Source of the DNA: CAVXTF01 sp963701375
GTDB taxonomy: Bacteria > Actinomycetota > Acidimicrobiia > Acidimicrobiales > CAVXTF01
Length of the DNA stretch: 64,000 nt
Assembly: GCA_963701375.1 (NCBI GenBank)
Contig: CAVOZT010000004.1
Location: 992,001 to 1,056,000 of the forward strand
Direction: 5' to 3'
The translations under genes were made by a program, and so were the position numbers. Of this stretch, positions 53,702 through 63,046 are shown piece by piece; position 1 is the first letter of the stretch, and every line of letters begins with the position of its first letter. The notes under the pieces are model-generated. The model saw nothing but the letters and a program-made list of their open reading frames with translations. It ran no database searches and was not told the origin of the DNA.

Positions 53702-55120
53702 ATGCGATTCAGGCGCGAGGAGATCGAGAGTTTCCACGCGACCGACTACGACATCGACGCTCGTACCGGCACAGTGCTGCTCCGGTATGCGTTCTCGGCC
53801 GGCTCTTCTCCGACGGGGCCGCCGAACCCCTTGGCCTTCGAGGAGCGGATCCACCTGGGAGGACCGCTTCACCTCGACGCCGGTCAGCAGGGCAGCTTCG
53901 AGCATCTGGTCCGCCTGCTTCACGCGGTGGCGGGGACCAGCTACTACAAGGCGGCGGCCCCTCCCATCGTCTCGATCGATTCGGGGCCACTCACTTCGTC
54001 AGAGCTCTTGTTCGTTCACCACGTCTACGACAAGGGGTTGCGCGAGTTCGCCTACAAGAACGGTCTCCCGGTCCCGCTCGATGTCGAGGTCCGGGCTCGC
54101 CCCGCGGAGGATGGCACTTCCGATGTCGGGGACCCACCCGGAGGTTTTGCCGTCCCTATCGGTAGCGGCAAGGACTCCGTCGTGGTGATCGAAGCCCTCC
54201 GCGATCTCGAACCGCTTCTCGTCGCGGTCAACCCCGCGCCCGCGGCACGCCGGGTCGCGCAGGCGGCAGAACTCGAGCTCGTCTCCCTGCAAAGGACCAT
54301 CGACCCGGCGCTGTTGGAGCTGAACGCGAACGGCGCCCTTAACGGGCACGTGCCGATAACGGCGGTGATCTCGCTCGTGTCGGTGGCGGCCGGTTACTCC
54401 CACGGTTACTCGACCACGATCATGGCGCTGGAAGGCTCGGCCGACGAGGCGACCCGGCTCTCCGGTTCAGTGGAGGTCAACCACCAGTGGAGCAAGTCGA
54501 GCGAGTGCGAGCTCGAGCTCGCCAACGTGCTCGACGGAGTGGCCCCCGGGATCAGGTACGGGTCTGCTCTTCGTGATCTGTCGGAGCTCGAGATCTCAGC
54601 GTGCTTTGCCAATTTGCCGCAGTATCACAGCGTGTTCCGCAGCTGTAACCGCGCTTTCGCGCTGACGGGCGCCAAAGACGGATGGTGCAACGAATGCGCA
54701 AAGTGCCGCTTCGTCTACCTGATGCTCTCGACCTCGCTCGGTCGCGAGCAGATGGTCGGAATCTTCGGGAGGGACCTTCTTGCAGACCCCGAGCAGATAG
54801 ACGGGTTCCGCGACCTGCTCGAGGTCGACACCAAGCCGTTCGAATGCGTCGGCACGCGAGGTGAGTCGATCGAAGCACTCTCGGAGCTTGCGGGATCTTC
54901 TGACTGGGCCGGGTCGGTGGTCGTCGAAGCGTTGAGACCGCAGCTGGAGCTAGAAGATGAGCCGTCGATCACGGGCCGTGTGCGAGCGTCCGAGAGACGC
55001 TCGCCTGAGCAGGTGCTCGAGACGGTGAGAGAGGCGGCCGAATCGATCGCAAGCCCGGCGTCCTCGCACTCGTCGAGCGGGTCGCCCCGCGCGGCAAGCA
55101 GCCGCATCAGGTCGGCCTGA
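53702..55120 (+). CDS. murL: MurL-like UDP-MurNAc-L-Ala-L-Glu epimerase
   Basis: A 472-aa protein. AVPIGSGKDSVVVIEALRDL is a PP-loop-like SGxKDS motif, ATRLSGSVEVNHQWSKSSEC is a middle motif, and SCNRAFALTGAKDGWCNECA plus KCRFVYLMLS holds conserved Cys. This pattern matches MurL, described in Xanthomonas, which epimerises the terminal L-Glu of UDP-MurNAc-L-Ala-L-Glu to D-Glu. The next gene, four bases on, is a murD homologue, as in the MurD2-MurL route. The C-terminal ~50 residues are Ser/Arg-rich and disordered. No murI is in the window. Confidence 0.85.
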   Translation: MRFRREEIESFHATDYDIDARTGTVLLRYAFSAGSSPTGPPNPLAFEERIHLGGPLHLDAGQQGSFEHLVRLLHAVAGTSYYKAAAPPIVSIDSGPLTSSELLFVHHVYDKGLREFAYKNGLPVPLDVEVRARPAEDGTSDVGDPPGGFAVPIGSGKDSVVVIEALRDLEPLLVAVNPAPAARRVAQAAELELVSLQRTIDPALLELNANGALNGHVPITAVISLVSVAAGYSHGYSTTIMALEGSADEATRLSGSVEVNHQWSKSSECELELANVLDGVAPGIRYGSALRDLSELEISACFANLPQYHSVFRSCNRAFALTGAKDGWCNECAKCRFVYLMLSTSLGREQMVGIFGRDLLADPEQIDGFRDLLEVDTKPFECVGTRGESIEALSELAGSSDWAGSVVVEALRPQLELEDEPSITGRVRASERRSPEQVLETVREAAESIASPASSHSSSGSPRAASSRIRSA

Positions 55121-55123
55121 TCT

Positions 55124-56549
55124 GTGCACGCAACCGGGATCGACGCCCTGTTGGGCCGGCGCGTGGCGATCTGGGGCACCGGCCGGGAAGGGCGGGCGAT
55201 CGCACGTCTCGCCCTCGAACGAGGCGCGTCGTTGACGATCGTGCAGGACCCGCCTGTGACCGGCGTCGCCCCGACCGAGATTCGGGTGGCGTCGACCAAC
55301 CTCCCGGTGCACGACCCGTCGGCGCTCGATGCCGGGTTGCTGGACATCGTCGTCAGGTCTCCCGGTGTGTCGCGGTATCGGCCCGAGCTTGATCGCCTGC
55401 GAGCGAACGGGGTCCAGGTCACCACCTCCACCGCCATCTGGTTCGAGGACTTCGGGTCGCGACGTGTCATCGGGGTGACGGGGTCCAAGGGAAAGAGCAC
55501 GACCGCGTCGTTGACGGCGCTCGCTCTCGAGGCGAGCGGCGTGAACGTCGGGCTCGGCGGCAACATCGGGACTCCGGTCACCGACTTCTACGACGGTCCC
55601 GAGAAGGACCGCGTACGTGATAGAGGTCTCGAGCTTCCAGGCCGCAGAGGTGACCGTCTCGCCACCGGTAGGGATCCTCACCCTTCTGGCGCCCGACCAC
55701 CTGGACTGGCACGGCACGTACGACAGATACGTCTCGGACAAGCTGAATCTCTTCGCTCACCGCAGCGACCTCGACCTCGCGGTCAATGCACGTTGCCCCG
55801 AGGCGGTGAACGCGACGACCGCATTTGCGAGCGATGCGCGTCGACACCTCTACGGTTCGGAAGGCACCGTCCGGGTCGCGGGTGACGGCATATCGATCGA
55901 CGGGGAAGAGATACCTGCCGTCGAATCGCTTTCCGGAGCGTCCCTCAGGGGAAGGCACAACCTCGACAACCTCTGCGGCGCCATCACGGCGAGCCGTTTG
56001 CTGACGGGGCTGTGGCCGGATTTCGACTCACTTGCTGCCGCAGTGTCTTCCATGGCGGCTCTTCCGAGTCGCCTCGAGACGGTGGCGAGATTCGCCGGCG
56101 TGGAGTTCGTCAACGACACCCTCGCCAGCAATCCCGCGGGAACGATCGCAGCGCTCGAAGCCTTCTCGGGTTCCCGGGTGGCGCTCATCGCCGGAGGCCA
56201 CGATCGGAACACCGATCTTCGCAGCCTCGCCAAGGCACTCGACCGCTTCGGCGACGTCACCCTGATCTTCCTCGGGCCTGCGGGGGAGCGACTTAGCAGC
56301 GACCTCGCCGCCATCGCGAGCACCGTGGGGCGCGTCAAGGCAGGCAACGTCTCGGAAGCGGTCAACCTCGCCGTCGGTGCGGTCGAAGGTCACGGCGCCG
56401 GGGGCGCAGGCGATCGCGTGGTTCTCTTCTCGCCTGCGGCGCCCACACCGCCTGTCGAGGGAACCTACGTTGAAAGGAGCGCCGAATTCCGCAACGCCGT
56501 CAGGCACCATATCGACGTGCGCGGCAACGGGGACTCTGCAGCATGTTGA
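55124..56549 (+). CDS. murD2: MurD-type ligase, likely MurD2 (UDP-MurNAc-L-Ala:L-Glu ligase), frameshifted
   Basis: GTG 55124, four bases after murL. The N-terminal RRVAIWGTGREGRAIARLAL is a Rossmann-like UDP-binding domain. VIGVTGSKGKSTTASLTALA is the ATP loop. Near 55610 a one-base shift leads into YVIEVSSFQAAEV, then LLAPDHLDWHGTYDRYVSDK and FVNDTLASNPAGTIAALEAF; the C-terminal domain ends near 56549. About 475 aa joined. Next to MurL, it should add L-Glu rather than D-Glu; that specificity is inferred from the pair, not from residues I can name. Peptidoglycan synthesis is essential, so the break is probably a sequence error. Confidence 0.87.
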
Positions 56550-57274
56550 CCCTCACGATCCTCGGATGTGACGGGAGCCATGCCTCCGCCGGCGGGGCCG
56601 CGAGCGGTTACCTGGTGCGGGAGTGGGATTCGGGGACGACCATATGGCTCGACGCCGGGCCCGGCACGTTCGCCAACCTGCAGCGCTACTGCGACCCGCG
56701 CACTGTCGACGCGATCGTTCTGAGTCACGTGCACGGCGACCACTGGACCGATCTGGACGGCTTTCTCACCGCCGGTCGCTGGACGGCCAAACCCCCGTGG
56801 GGACCGGTTCGCGTTCTGGCCGCGCCGGGAATCAAAGAGGATCTGATTCAGGAGCCTGACGGCGTGCTCGATCTGGAGGAGATCACCGGCTCTACCAAGA
56901 CCAACGTGGGACCTCTCACACTGACCTTCTCGCGGACCGACCACGGGCCCGTAACTTTCGCCGTGCGGATAGAGGGTGCGGGCCGGGCGCTCGGCTACTC
57001 TGCCGACTCCGGAGCCGGCTGGTCGTTCAAGGAGCTCGGTCCCGGGATCGACCTCGCTCTTTGCGAGGCGACCTACACGCTGGAATACGAGGGAACGGCA
57101 GGGCACATGAGCGGGCGTCAAGCAGGAGCAACAGCACGCGAGGCGGAAGTGGGTCGGCTTCTCATCACTCACAGGTCGCCGGTGATCGCAGCCGACGACG
57201 TTGCCGCCGAGGCGCGCGCCACCTTCGGCCGTCCGATCCTGCAGGCGTCGGTCGGGCGCGGGTACACGATATGA
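56543..57274 (+). CDS. MBL-fold metallo-hydrolase (Rv1339-like)
   Basis: A 243-aa metallo-beta-lactamase fold protein. IVLSHVHGDHWTDLDGFLTA has the HxHxDH zinc motif, with further ligands in SRTDHGPVTF, YSADSGAGWSF and LITHRSPV. The position before rph and rdgB matches Rv1339 of Mycobacterium tuberculosis, reported as an atypical cyclic-AMP phosphodiesterase. RNase Z-like activity is the alternative. It overlaps the murD2 end by seven bases and rph by ATGA. Confidence 0.85.
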   Translation: MLTLTILGCDGSHASAGGAASGYLVREWDSGTTIWLDAGPGTFANLQRYCDPRTVDAIVLSHVHGDHWTDLDGFLTAGRWTAKPPWGPVRVLAAPGIKEDLIQEPDGVLDLEEITGSTKTNVGPLTLTFSRTDHGPVTFAVRIEGAGRALGYSADSGAGWSFKELGPGIDLALCEATYTLEYEGTAGHMSGRQAGATAREAEVGRLLITHRSPVIAADDVAAEARATFGRPILQASVGRGYTI

Positions 57275-58058
57275 GCGCGTCCGCGGCATCCCCGGCTTCT
57301 GCGGGCGCATCCGGCGATCCGCGGATACTCCGCGCGGACGGCCGCACTCCCGACCAGCGCCGACCGGCGACCTTCGACGCGACTTCACAGTCTTCGCGCC
57401 CGGCTCTGTGCTCGTCACCACCGGCCGGACGAAGGTTCTCTGCACCGCATCCGTGGAAGACAGAGTGCCGCCCTGGCTGCGAGGGGGCGGAAAGGGATGG
57501 GTCACGGCGGAGTACTCGCTGCTTCCAGGTTCGTCAGCCGAGCGGATCGGGCGCGAGGCCGCGAAGGGCCGCCAGTCGGGGAGGACCCAGGAGATCCAGA
57601 GACTGATCGGCAGGTCGCTTCGCGCGGTGACGGATCTGGTTGCGATGGGTGAGATGCAGGTGACGGTCGACTGCGACGTCCTGCAAGCCGACGGGGGAAC
57701 ACGAACGGCCGGAATCTGCGGCGCTTACGTTGCGCTTCACGACTGCTTCACGCGCCTCATCGCACGCGGGGACATTCGCGAGCACCCGATAACCGACGCC
57801 TGCGCGGCGGTGTCGGTCGGCGTCGTCGACGCGACGTGCCTTCTCGACCTCGACTACAGCGAGGATGCGCGGGCCGAGGTCGACATGAACGTGGTGATGA
57901 CGGGATCGGGCCGGTTCATAGAGGTTCAGGGAACGGCCGAAGGTATGCCGTTCAGCCGCGGTGAGCTCGAAGAGATGCTGGCGTTGGCCGAACGGGGGAT
58001 CGCCGAGCTGGTCGATGCGCAGAAGTTCGTCCTCGCGGAGCCGCCGCAACCGCGATGA
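57271..58058 (+). CDS. rph: Ribonuclease PH (frameshifted near N-terminus)
   Basis: ATG 57271 overlaps the MBL stop. After a ~19-residue Ala/Ser-rich lead, ILRADGRTPDQRRPATF is the normal RNase PH start. A one-base shift near 57375 moves to RRDFTVFAPGSVLVTTGRTK, then VEDRVPPWLRGGGKGWVTAE plus YSLLPGSS, GRSLRAVTDLVAMGEMQVTV and GTAEGMPFSRGELEEMLALA. It is a 3'-to-5' phosphorolytic exonuclease that trims tRNA ends. Intact apart from the shift, and ATGA-coupled to rdgB. Confidence 0.92.
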
Positions 58059-58705
58059 AGTCGGAGTCGCAAAACGGCACGGCTGCGTTGAACCTCGTGC
58101 TTGCAACTGCGAACCCGGACAAGGCCTCAGAGATCGTGGCGGTGGTGCGCGACGTCGCAGGCGACAGGATCGTCCTGCTCGACCGACCCTCGGCGGTGCC
58201 TGAGGTCGAAGAGACGGGCGACACGCTCGAGGAGAACGCGTTCATAAAAGCGCTCGCACTCGTCGACGCGACGGGCCTTCCCGCCGTCGCCGACGACACA
58301 GGTCTCGAAGTCGCCGCTCTAGGTGGTGCTCCAGGCGTGCGCTCGTCGCGCTATTCGGGTGAGCATGCGTCCTACGCCGACAACGTCGCCAAACTCCTTT
58401 CGGAGCTGGAGCGGGTAGGCGCCACCGGACCCGACCAACGCCGGGCTCGGTTCTCCACGGTCGCAGTAGCGGTATTTCCGGACGGCCGGCGTCTTGTCGC
58501 GCAAGGAACGACCGAGGGTGTGATCCCGCCGGCCGCCGCAGGCGAAGGGGGATTCGGTTACGACCCCGTGTTCGTCCCTTCAGACGGCGATGGGCGAACC
58601 TTCGCCGAAATGGCGCCCTCCGAGAAGCACGCGATCTCGCATCGCGGAAGGGCTTTCCGTGCGCTCGCTGCGGGACTCGTTGCGTCCGGGGAGCTCTCGT
58701 CGTAG
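58055..58705 (+). CDS. rdgB: XTP/dITP pyrophosphatase (RdgB/HAM1)
   Basis: A 216-aa Ham1 protein. LVLATANPDKASEIVAVVRD contains the conserved T-x-N-x-x-K. ETGDTLEENAFIKALALVDA and VADDTGLEVAALGGAPGVRS hold the catalytic acidic residues. GGFGYDPVFVPSDGDGRTFA and EKHAISHRGRAFRAL are the nucleotide-specificity region. It removes inosine and xanthosine triphosphates from the pool. Last gene of the murL-murD2-MBL-rph-rdgB run, with ATGA overlap to rph. Confidence 0.95.
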   Translation: MKSESQNGTAALNLVLATANPDKASEIVAVVRDVAGDRIVLLDRPSAVPEVEETGDTLEENAFIKALALVDATGLPAVADDTGLEVAALGGAPGVRSSRYSGEHASYADNVAKLLSELERVGATGPDQRRARFSTVAVAVFPDGRRLVAQGTTEGVIPPAAAGEGGFGYDPVFVPSDGDGRTFAEMAPSEKHAISHRGRAFRALAAGLVASGELSS

Positions 58706-58735
58706 TGCCCTGTCACAACGAGATGGAGATCTCCT

Positions 58736-60592
58736 CTACGGCGTGATCCGCCCGATTGCGTTGTCGCCGTAGTTCGTGAACCAAAGAGCCCCGTCAGTCC
58801 CGGTCACGATCCCCTGTGCGTTGGCCAACTTGTCGCTCGCATAGTTGGTGAACGCACCGGAAGTGGTCATCCGTCCGATCATCGGCGCGTTGTCATCGAG
58901 GAACGCTATGAACCACAGTGCTCCGTCGGGACCAGCAGAAATGCTGGAATTACTAGATGTGCCGGCGTCGAGGTACGCAGTGAATCCCCCAGACGTCGTG
59001 ATCCTTCCGATTGCGCTGCCATTGGTAGTGAAGTAAAGGGCATCATCAGAGCCGGTGGCGATACTTGTCGGAATACCCATGCCTGCGTCTGCATAGTTTG
59101 ATACGACACCAGTGGTCGTGATCCGTCCGATCGAGCCGTTGCCGGCGTTGGTGAACCACACAGAGCCGTCGGGACCGAGGGTGATGCCGCGGGGCATGTC
59201 GATCCCTGTGCCCGTGTAGTCGCTGATAATGCCGGATGCCGTGATACGCCCGATCGAACTGTTGCCGGAGTTGGTGAACCAAAGTGCTCCGTCTGGTCCC
59301 TTGGTGATTCCATAGGGTTGACTGATGCTGGTGTCCGCGTAATTGGTAACGACTCCGGCCGTCGTGATCCGGCCGATCGAATTGTTGCCGAAGTTGGTGA
59401 ACCAAAGTGCCGCGTCAGGGCCGGTGGTGACGCCGTACGGATCGTCGATGCTCGGATCGGTGTAATTGACTGCTTGGCCTCCGGTACTGATACTGCCGAT
59501 CGAGTTATTGAGCTGATTGGTGAACCACAGAGCGCCGTCAGGACCTGATGTGATTCCCAGCGGGCTATCGACCCCGTTGCCGACATAGTTGGACACGGCG
59601 CCGGCCGTGGAGATCCGGCCGATCGAGTCGCTGCTCGACGCAGAATTCGTGAACCACAGAGCCCCGTCAGAGCCTGCGGCTATCCCAAATGGCTCGTCGA
59701 TGCTCGGACCGGTGAAGTTGGACACGACCCCGCTGGTGGTGATGCTTCCAATCGTGTTGTCGCCCCGGTTGGTGAACCACAGTGTTCCCCCCGGGCCGGC
59801 CGTGATCCCATATGGAACCTCGATGGTGGGGCTCGAGTAGATCGTGACGACGCCGTGTGTGGTGATCCTCCCGATCGTGTTGTCGCCATTGGTGAACCAA
59901 AATGCCCCGTCGGGTCCCTTGGTGATGTCCTGTGGGTTGACGATTCCGTTGCCGCTGTAGTTCGTGATCACGCCCGAAGTCGTGATCTTGCCGATCGAGT
60001 CGCGGTTGGTGAACCAAAGAGCTTGGGCTCCGGCAGCGATCCAGGTGGGTCGGGCGATGCCGTTTCCCGTGTAAGTGGACAAGACTCCCGTCGTCGTGAT
60101 CCGCCCGATCGAGCTGTTGGAAAAATTGGTGAACCAGAGAGCTCCATCGGGACCGGTCGTTATTCCCCAGGGAACGCTTATTCCCTTGCCCTTGAAACTG
60201 GTCACTTTCCCGGCGGTGGTGATCCGCCCTATCGAGTTGTTGCCGTAATTGGTGAACCACAACGCCCCATCCGCCCCGGCTGTGATTCCTTTCGGCTCTT
60301 CGATGACGGGAACGCTGTAGTTGGTCACGACTCCCGTCGTCGTGATCCGCCCGATGGAGTTGTTGCCATAGATGGAGTTGAGGCCGTAGTTGGTGAACCA
60401 CAGAGCTCCGTCGGGCCCAGCGGTGATTCCCTCGGGAACGTCTATTCCGACGCCGGGGACGGTCACGACCCCGGCGTGGTCGCCTGGCGCGGTCGTTGCC
60501 GCAGCGGAGGTTTCAACAGAACCGGCCAGGAACGCCGGCGCACCCAGGAGCACGAGCATTCCGAACCAAGACAAGAAACTCGTGCGTCGCAT
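58736..60592 (-). CDS. Secreted beta-propeller protein, virginiamycin-B-lyase (Vgb)-like repeats
   Basis: About 618 aa from ATG 60592 (AAGGGGG upstream). The N-terminal signal peptide is MRRTSFLSWFGMLVLLGAPA plus FLAGS. Then about 13-14 repeats of some 41 residues follow, each with GPDGALWFTN, NSIGRITTTG and a short strand. This Vgb/NHL-like pattern would form two six- or seven-bladed propellers. Vgb linearises streptogramin B, but the catalytic His residues of true Vgb are not evident, so it is more likely a secreted binding protein. It is convergent with rdgB. Confidence 0.8.
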   Translation of the reverse strand: MRRTSFLSWFGMLVLLGAPAFLAGSVETSAAATTAPGDHAGVVTVPGVGIDVPEGITAGPDGALWFTNYGLNSIYGNNSIGRITTTGVVTNYSVPVIEEPKGITAGADGALWFTNYGNNSIGRITTAGKVTSFKGKGISVPWGITTGPDGALWFTNFSNSSIGRITTTGVLSTYTGNGIARPTWIAAGAQALWFTNRDSIGKITTSGVITNYSGNGIVNPQDITKGPDGAFWFTNGDNTIGRITTHGVVTIYSSPTIEVPYGITAGPGGTLWFTNRGDNTIGSITTSGVVSNFTGPSIDEPFGIAAGSDGALWFTNSASSSDSIGRISTAGAVSNYVGNGVDSPLGITSGPDGALWFTNQLNNSIGSISTGGQAVNYTDPSIDDPYGVTTGPDAALWFTNFGNNSIGRITTAGVVTNYADTSISQPYGITKGPDGALWFTNSGNSSIGRITASGIISDYTGTGIDMPRGITLGPDGSVWFTNAGNGSIGRITTTGVVSNYADAGMGIPTSIATGSDDALYFTTNGSAIGRITTSGGFTAYLDAGTSSNSSISAGPDGALWFIAFLDDNAPMIGRMTTSGAFTNYASDKLANAQGIVTGTDGALWFTNYGDNAIGRITP

Positions 60593-60658
60593 CAGCTGCC
60601 CCCTTGCGATCCGATCATTGGCCAACATACATGCGACTTCCCGAGCGGCTCAGCTGCG

Positions 60659-61646
60659 TCACCAGCCGCGCATGTCGATCGGCCAATGCTCGAGCACGTC
60701 CTCGCCGTCGGTGACGTGGAGGGTCTGGTGGTACGCCACGGTCGGGTCAACGTGGGCGGGAATTACTAGCAGGCGGGTCCCGACGGGCTCAGGGGGGTCG
60801 AAGGTGACGTGCTCGTCGGAACAGAACCAGACCGCGGTGACCCTCGATGGTCGGGTTTCCGTGGTCCATCCCGAGTGACTTGAGACCTGCGTCGCACACG
60901 GCCCATTCGTCGTTCGATGAGACGACGGTCGACAGGACGCCGAGCGCCTGGCCGAAAGGCAGCCCGAGAGAACCGTAAGCGGTGTCCATGAGGGCGTAGC
61001 TCCCGGCCTGTATCTCGGTCGCCCACGTGTTCAGGTCGTACGTGCCGGTACCGCCCGCAGAGATCGTGTCTCCGCCTACCGCCGAGTGGGCGTCTGTGAG
61101 AAGGGCCATCGACGCGGCGACGCCTTCCATTCGCTCGTTGCGATCGGCGAGTCCGACGATGTGGCCCTCGTATCCCATGACACCTTCGACGTCGAGGCCG
61201 CGCATCCGGGCGAGGTCGGCGAGCTTCGGAGCGTCATCGGGACGGCAGCCGCAACGCGGAAGACCGACGTTCACGTCGATCAGCACGTATCGCACCCCAG
61301 CCGCCGCAGCCGCGTCGATCGTGACATCCGAGTCGACCGCGAGCGTCACTTTGGCGCCGGCGTCGACCAGCAGGCCGAGCCTCGTCGCGTCGACGACCTC
61401 GTTGGCGAGCAACAGGTCGTCACCCAGACCTGCCGAGGCCATCGCCTCCATCTCCGCGATCGTGGCGCAGGTGAACCCGTGGTGGCCGAGCCTTGCCTGT
61501 TCCCGCGCAAGCGCCGTGCATTTGTGGGCCTTCACGTGGGGCCGGAGCCGGTCCCCGGGGAGAGCCGAGGCCATCGTCTCGAGGTTCGACCGCAGGACAG
61601 AGCCGTCGACGACAAGCGCAGGGGTTGTCAGATCGTGGATCCTCAT
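60659..61646 (-). CDS. D-threonine aldolase/alanine-racemase-N fold PLP enzyme (frameshifted)
   Basis: ATG 61646. TPALVVDGSVLRSNLETMAS and LRPHVKAHKCTALAREQARL include the PLP lysine (HVKAHK), followed by the barrel (IDVNVGLPRCG, VMGYEGHIV, SAGGTGTYDL) and the beta domain. Near 60835 a one-base shift moves the frame from a stop at 60789 to VWFCSDEHVTFDPPEPVGTR, then IPAHVDPTVAYHQTLHVTDG, ending at 60659. The HVxPTV motif supplies metal ligands of the D-threonine aldolase / D-serine dehydratase group. About 328 aa. It cleaves D-3-hydroxy amino acids, exact substrate unknown. Confidence 0.83.
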
Positions 61647-61807
61647 GCCTGGCGCACGCTAGTGCCGCGACCCCTCATCGTTTCCTAACATCCGCCTCAT
61701 CGGGGGCTCACGGGTGCCTGGTCTCATGGTTGATGCGGGCAGACAGCCACGCATTAGCCGGAAGGCAAAGGGCCCGAAGGCAGAGGAGAAGAGCCGAGGA
61801 GATGCAG

Positions 61808-62344
61808 ATGGAACCGAAGAAGGCATTGAAGGCCAGCCGTATGTGGCAGCGGGCGCTCCTGTTGACAGGGATCGGCGTGTTGTCGGCCGGAAGCGTGGCC
61901 GGGGTCTCCTTCGCACTGACCTCGAGCTCGGGAAGTCCGTCGACAGCGGCGACGACCTCGACCGCGAAGTCCGGCACGTCGTCGGGGGCAGAAAGGGCCG
62001 GTCAGCGCGCACTCGAGGTTCTCCGCAGGTCGGTCCACGGTGACATCGAGGTCGCAACCAAGAAAGGGTTCGTCACGTTCGAATTCGACCGCGGAGTCGT
62101 CACCTCGATCTCGAGCTCCGAGGTCACGGTCCTGCGACCGGACGGCCAGTCGGTGACCGAGGCGATCACCGGGACCACCAAGATGCCGAAGCGCGGTGTG
62201 CCGTCGAAGGGTCAGAACGTGGTCGTGATATCGGTGGGCGGCAAGTCCTACCGCATCGTCGACGTGCGCGCCTTCCACATCACAGGCAGCTCGTCGTCGG
62301 GCAAATCATCTAGTGCTGCGACCGGGTCGACGTCCACAAGCTGA
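61808..62344 (+). CDS. Membrane-anchored or secreted hypothetical protein
   Basis: A 178-aa protein from ATG 61808, seven bases after AGGAG; the ATG at 61802 is too close to it. An N-terminal membrane helix or signal (RALLLTGIGVLSAGSVAGVS) leads to a Ser/Thr/Ala-rich linker and a small beta domain (GFVTFEFDRGVVTSISSSEV, then TVLRPDGQSVTEAITGTTKM and GQNVVVISVGGKSYRIVDVR) that resembles a DUF5666-like fold. A Ser/Gly tail follows. Function unknown. A strong terminator follows at 62375. Confidence 0.7.
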   Translation: MEPKKALKASRMWQRALLLTGIGVLSAGSVAGVSFALTSSSGSPSTAATTSTAKSGTSSGAERAGQRALEVLRRSVHGDIEVATKKGFVTFEFDRGVVTSISSSEVTVLRPDGQSVTEAITGTTKMPKRGVPSKGQNVVVISVGGKSYRIVDVRAFHITGSSSSGKSSSAATGSTSTS

Positions 62345-62374
62345 GATTCAAACAAGCATCCAGCTCTCAGCTCG

Positions 62375-62406
62375 AGCGCCCCGTCCGGAGATCCGGGCGG
62401 GGCGCT
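62375..62406 (+). terminator. Intrinsic terminator
   Basis: AGCGCCCCG pairs with CGGGGCGCT, extended by CCGG/CCGG around an AGAT tetraloop, followed by TGTTGGTTTC. The very stable stem lies 31 bases after the stop at 62344. Confidence 0.8.
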
Positions 62407-62478
62407 TGTTGGTTTCGGTGCTCTGTCACCTCGCAGATCCAGGCCCCGCCGGGCTACGGTGATCGCTTCTGTCACACC

Positions 62479-62997
62479 ATGTCCGGGAGCGATTTCATGC
62501 CTGAAGACGACGCGCTCACGCAGTTGATCGGAACGCGAACGAGCAGCTCGAGCGTTGTGGTCGAAAGAGGCCCCGTCGGCGGCTTCGCCCTCGCGGTCTG
62601 CGACCAGAATCCCATCTACAGAGACCCGAGGGCTTCTGAGGCCGCAGGGTTCGACGCGATCCCTGCGCCTCCGACCTTCCCGTTCGTCATGGAGACGTGG
62701 GGCAGGTTCCCCGAGCTCCAACCCCAGGATTCGCCTTCGGGCGGGGGAATGGCGAGGGTGCTCGGACCGCTCATGGCAAAAGGCGGGATCATCCTCCACG
62801 GAGAGCAGTCGTTCGACTATCACCGTCCGGTCGTGGTCGGAGACGTGCTCGACGGCGAGGGCACGGTCGTGGATGCCTACACGAAGGAGTCGAAGGGTCG
62901 CACGATGACGTTCGTCGTCACAGAGACGGTCTGGCGGGATCACTCGACAGGGGACCCCGTCGTGACCTCACGATTCAACGTCATCCATCGCGCCTGA
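62479..62997 (+). CDS. MaoC/FAS1-type dehydratase N-terminal domain protein
   Basis: A 172-aa hot-dog fold protein: VCDQNPIYRDPRASEAAGFD, then IPAPPTFPFVMETWG, ILHGEQSFDYHRPVVVGDVL and GRTMTFVVTETVWRD match the N-terminal half of MaoC-like (3R)-hydroxyacyl-ACP dehydratases, as in HadA/HadC of mycobacteria, which lack the catalytic Asp-His and pair with HadB. No second hot-dog gene is seen next to it. It may act in fatty acid or polyketide metabolism. Confidence 0.83.
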   Translation: MSGSDFMPEDDALTQLIGTRTSSSSVVVERGPVGGFALAVCDQNPIYRDPRASEAAGFDAIPAPPTFPFVMETWGRFPELQPQDSPSGGGMARVLGPLMAKGGIILHGEQSFDYHRPVVVGDVLDGEGTVVDAYTKESKGRTMTFVVTETVWRDHSTGDPVVTSRFNVIHRA

Positions 62998-63046
62998 AGG
63001 CACACCTCGTGGAGCCGGACGGCTCCTAGGGCCGGACAGGCGCCGG

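Noticed and set aside
56465..57505. A 346-codon minus-strand frame over the MBL and rph genes
   Set aside because: Antisense to two recognised genes with conserved catalytic motifs; no own domain or ribosome site.
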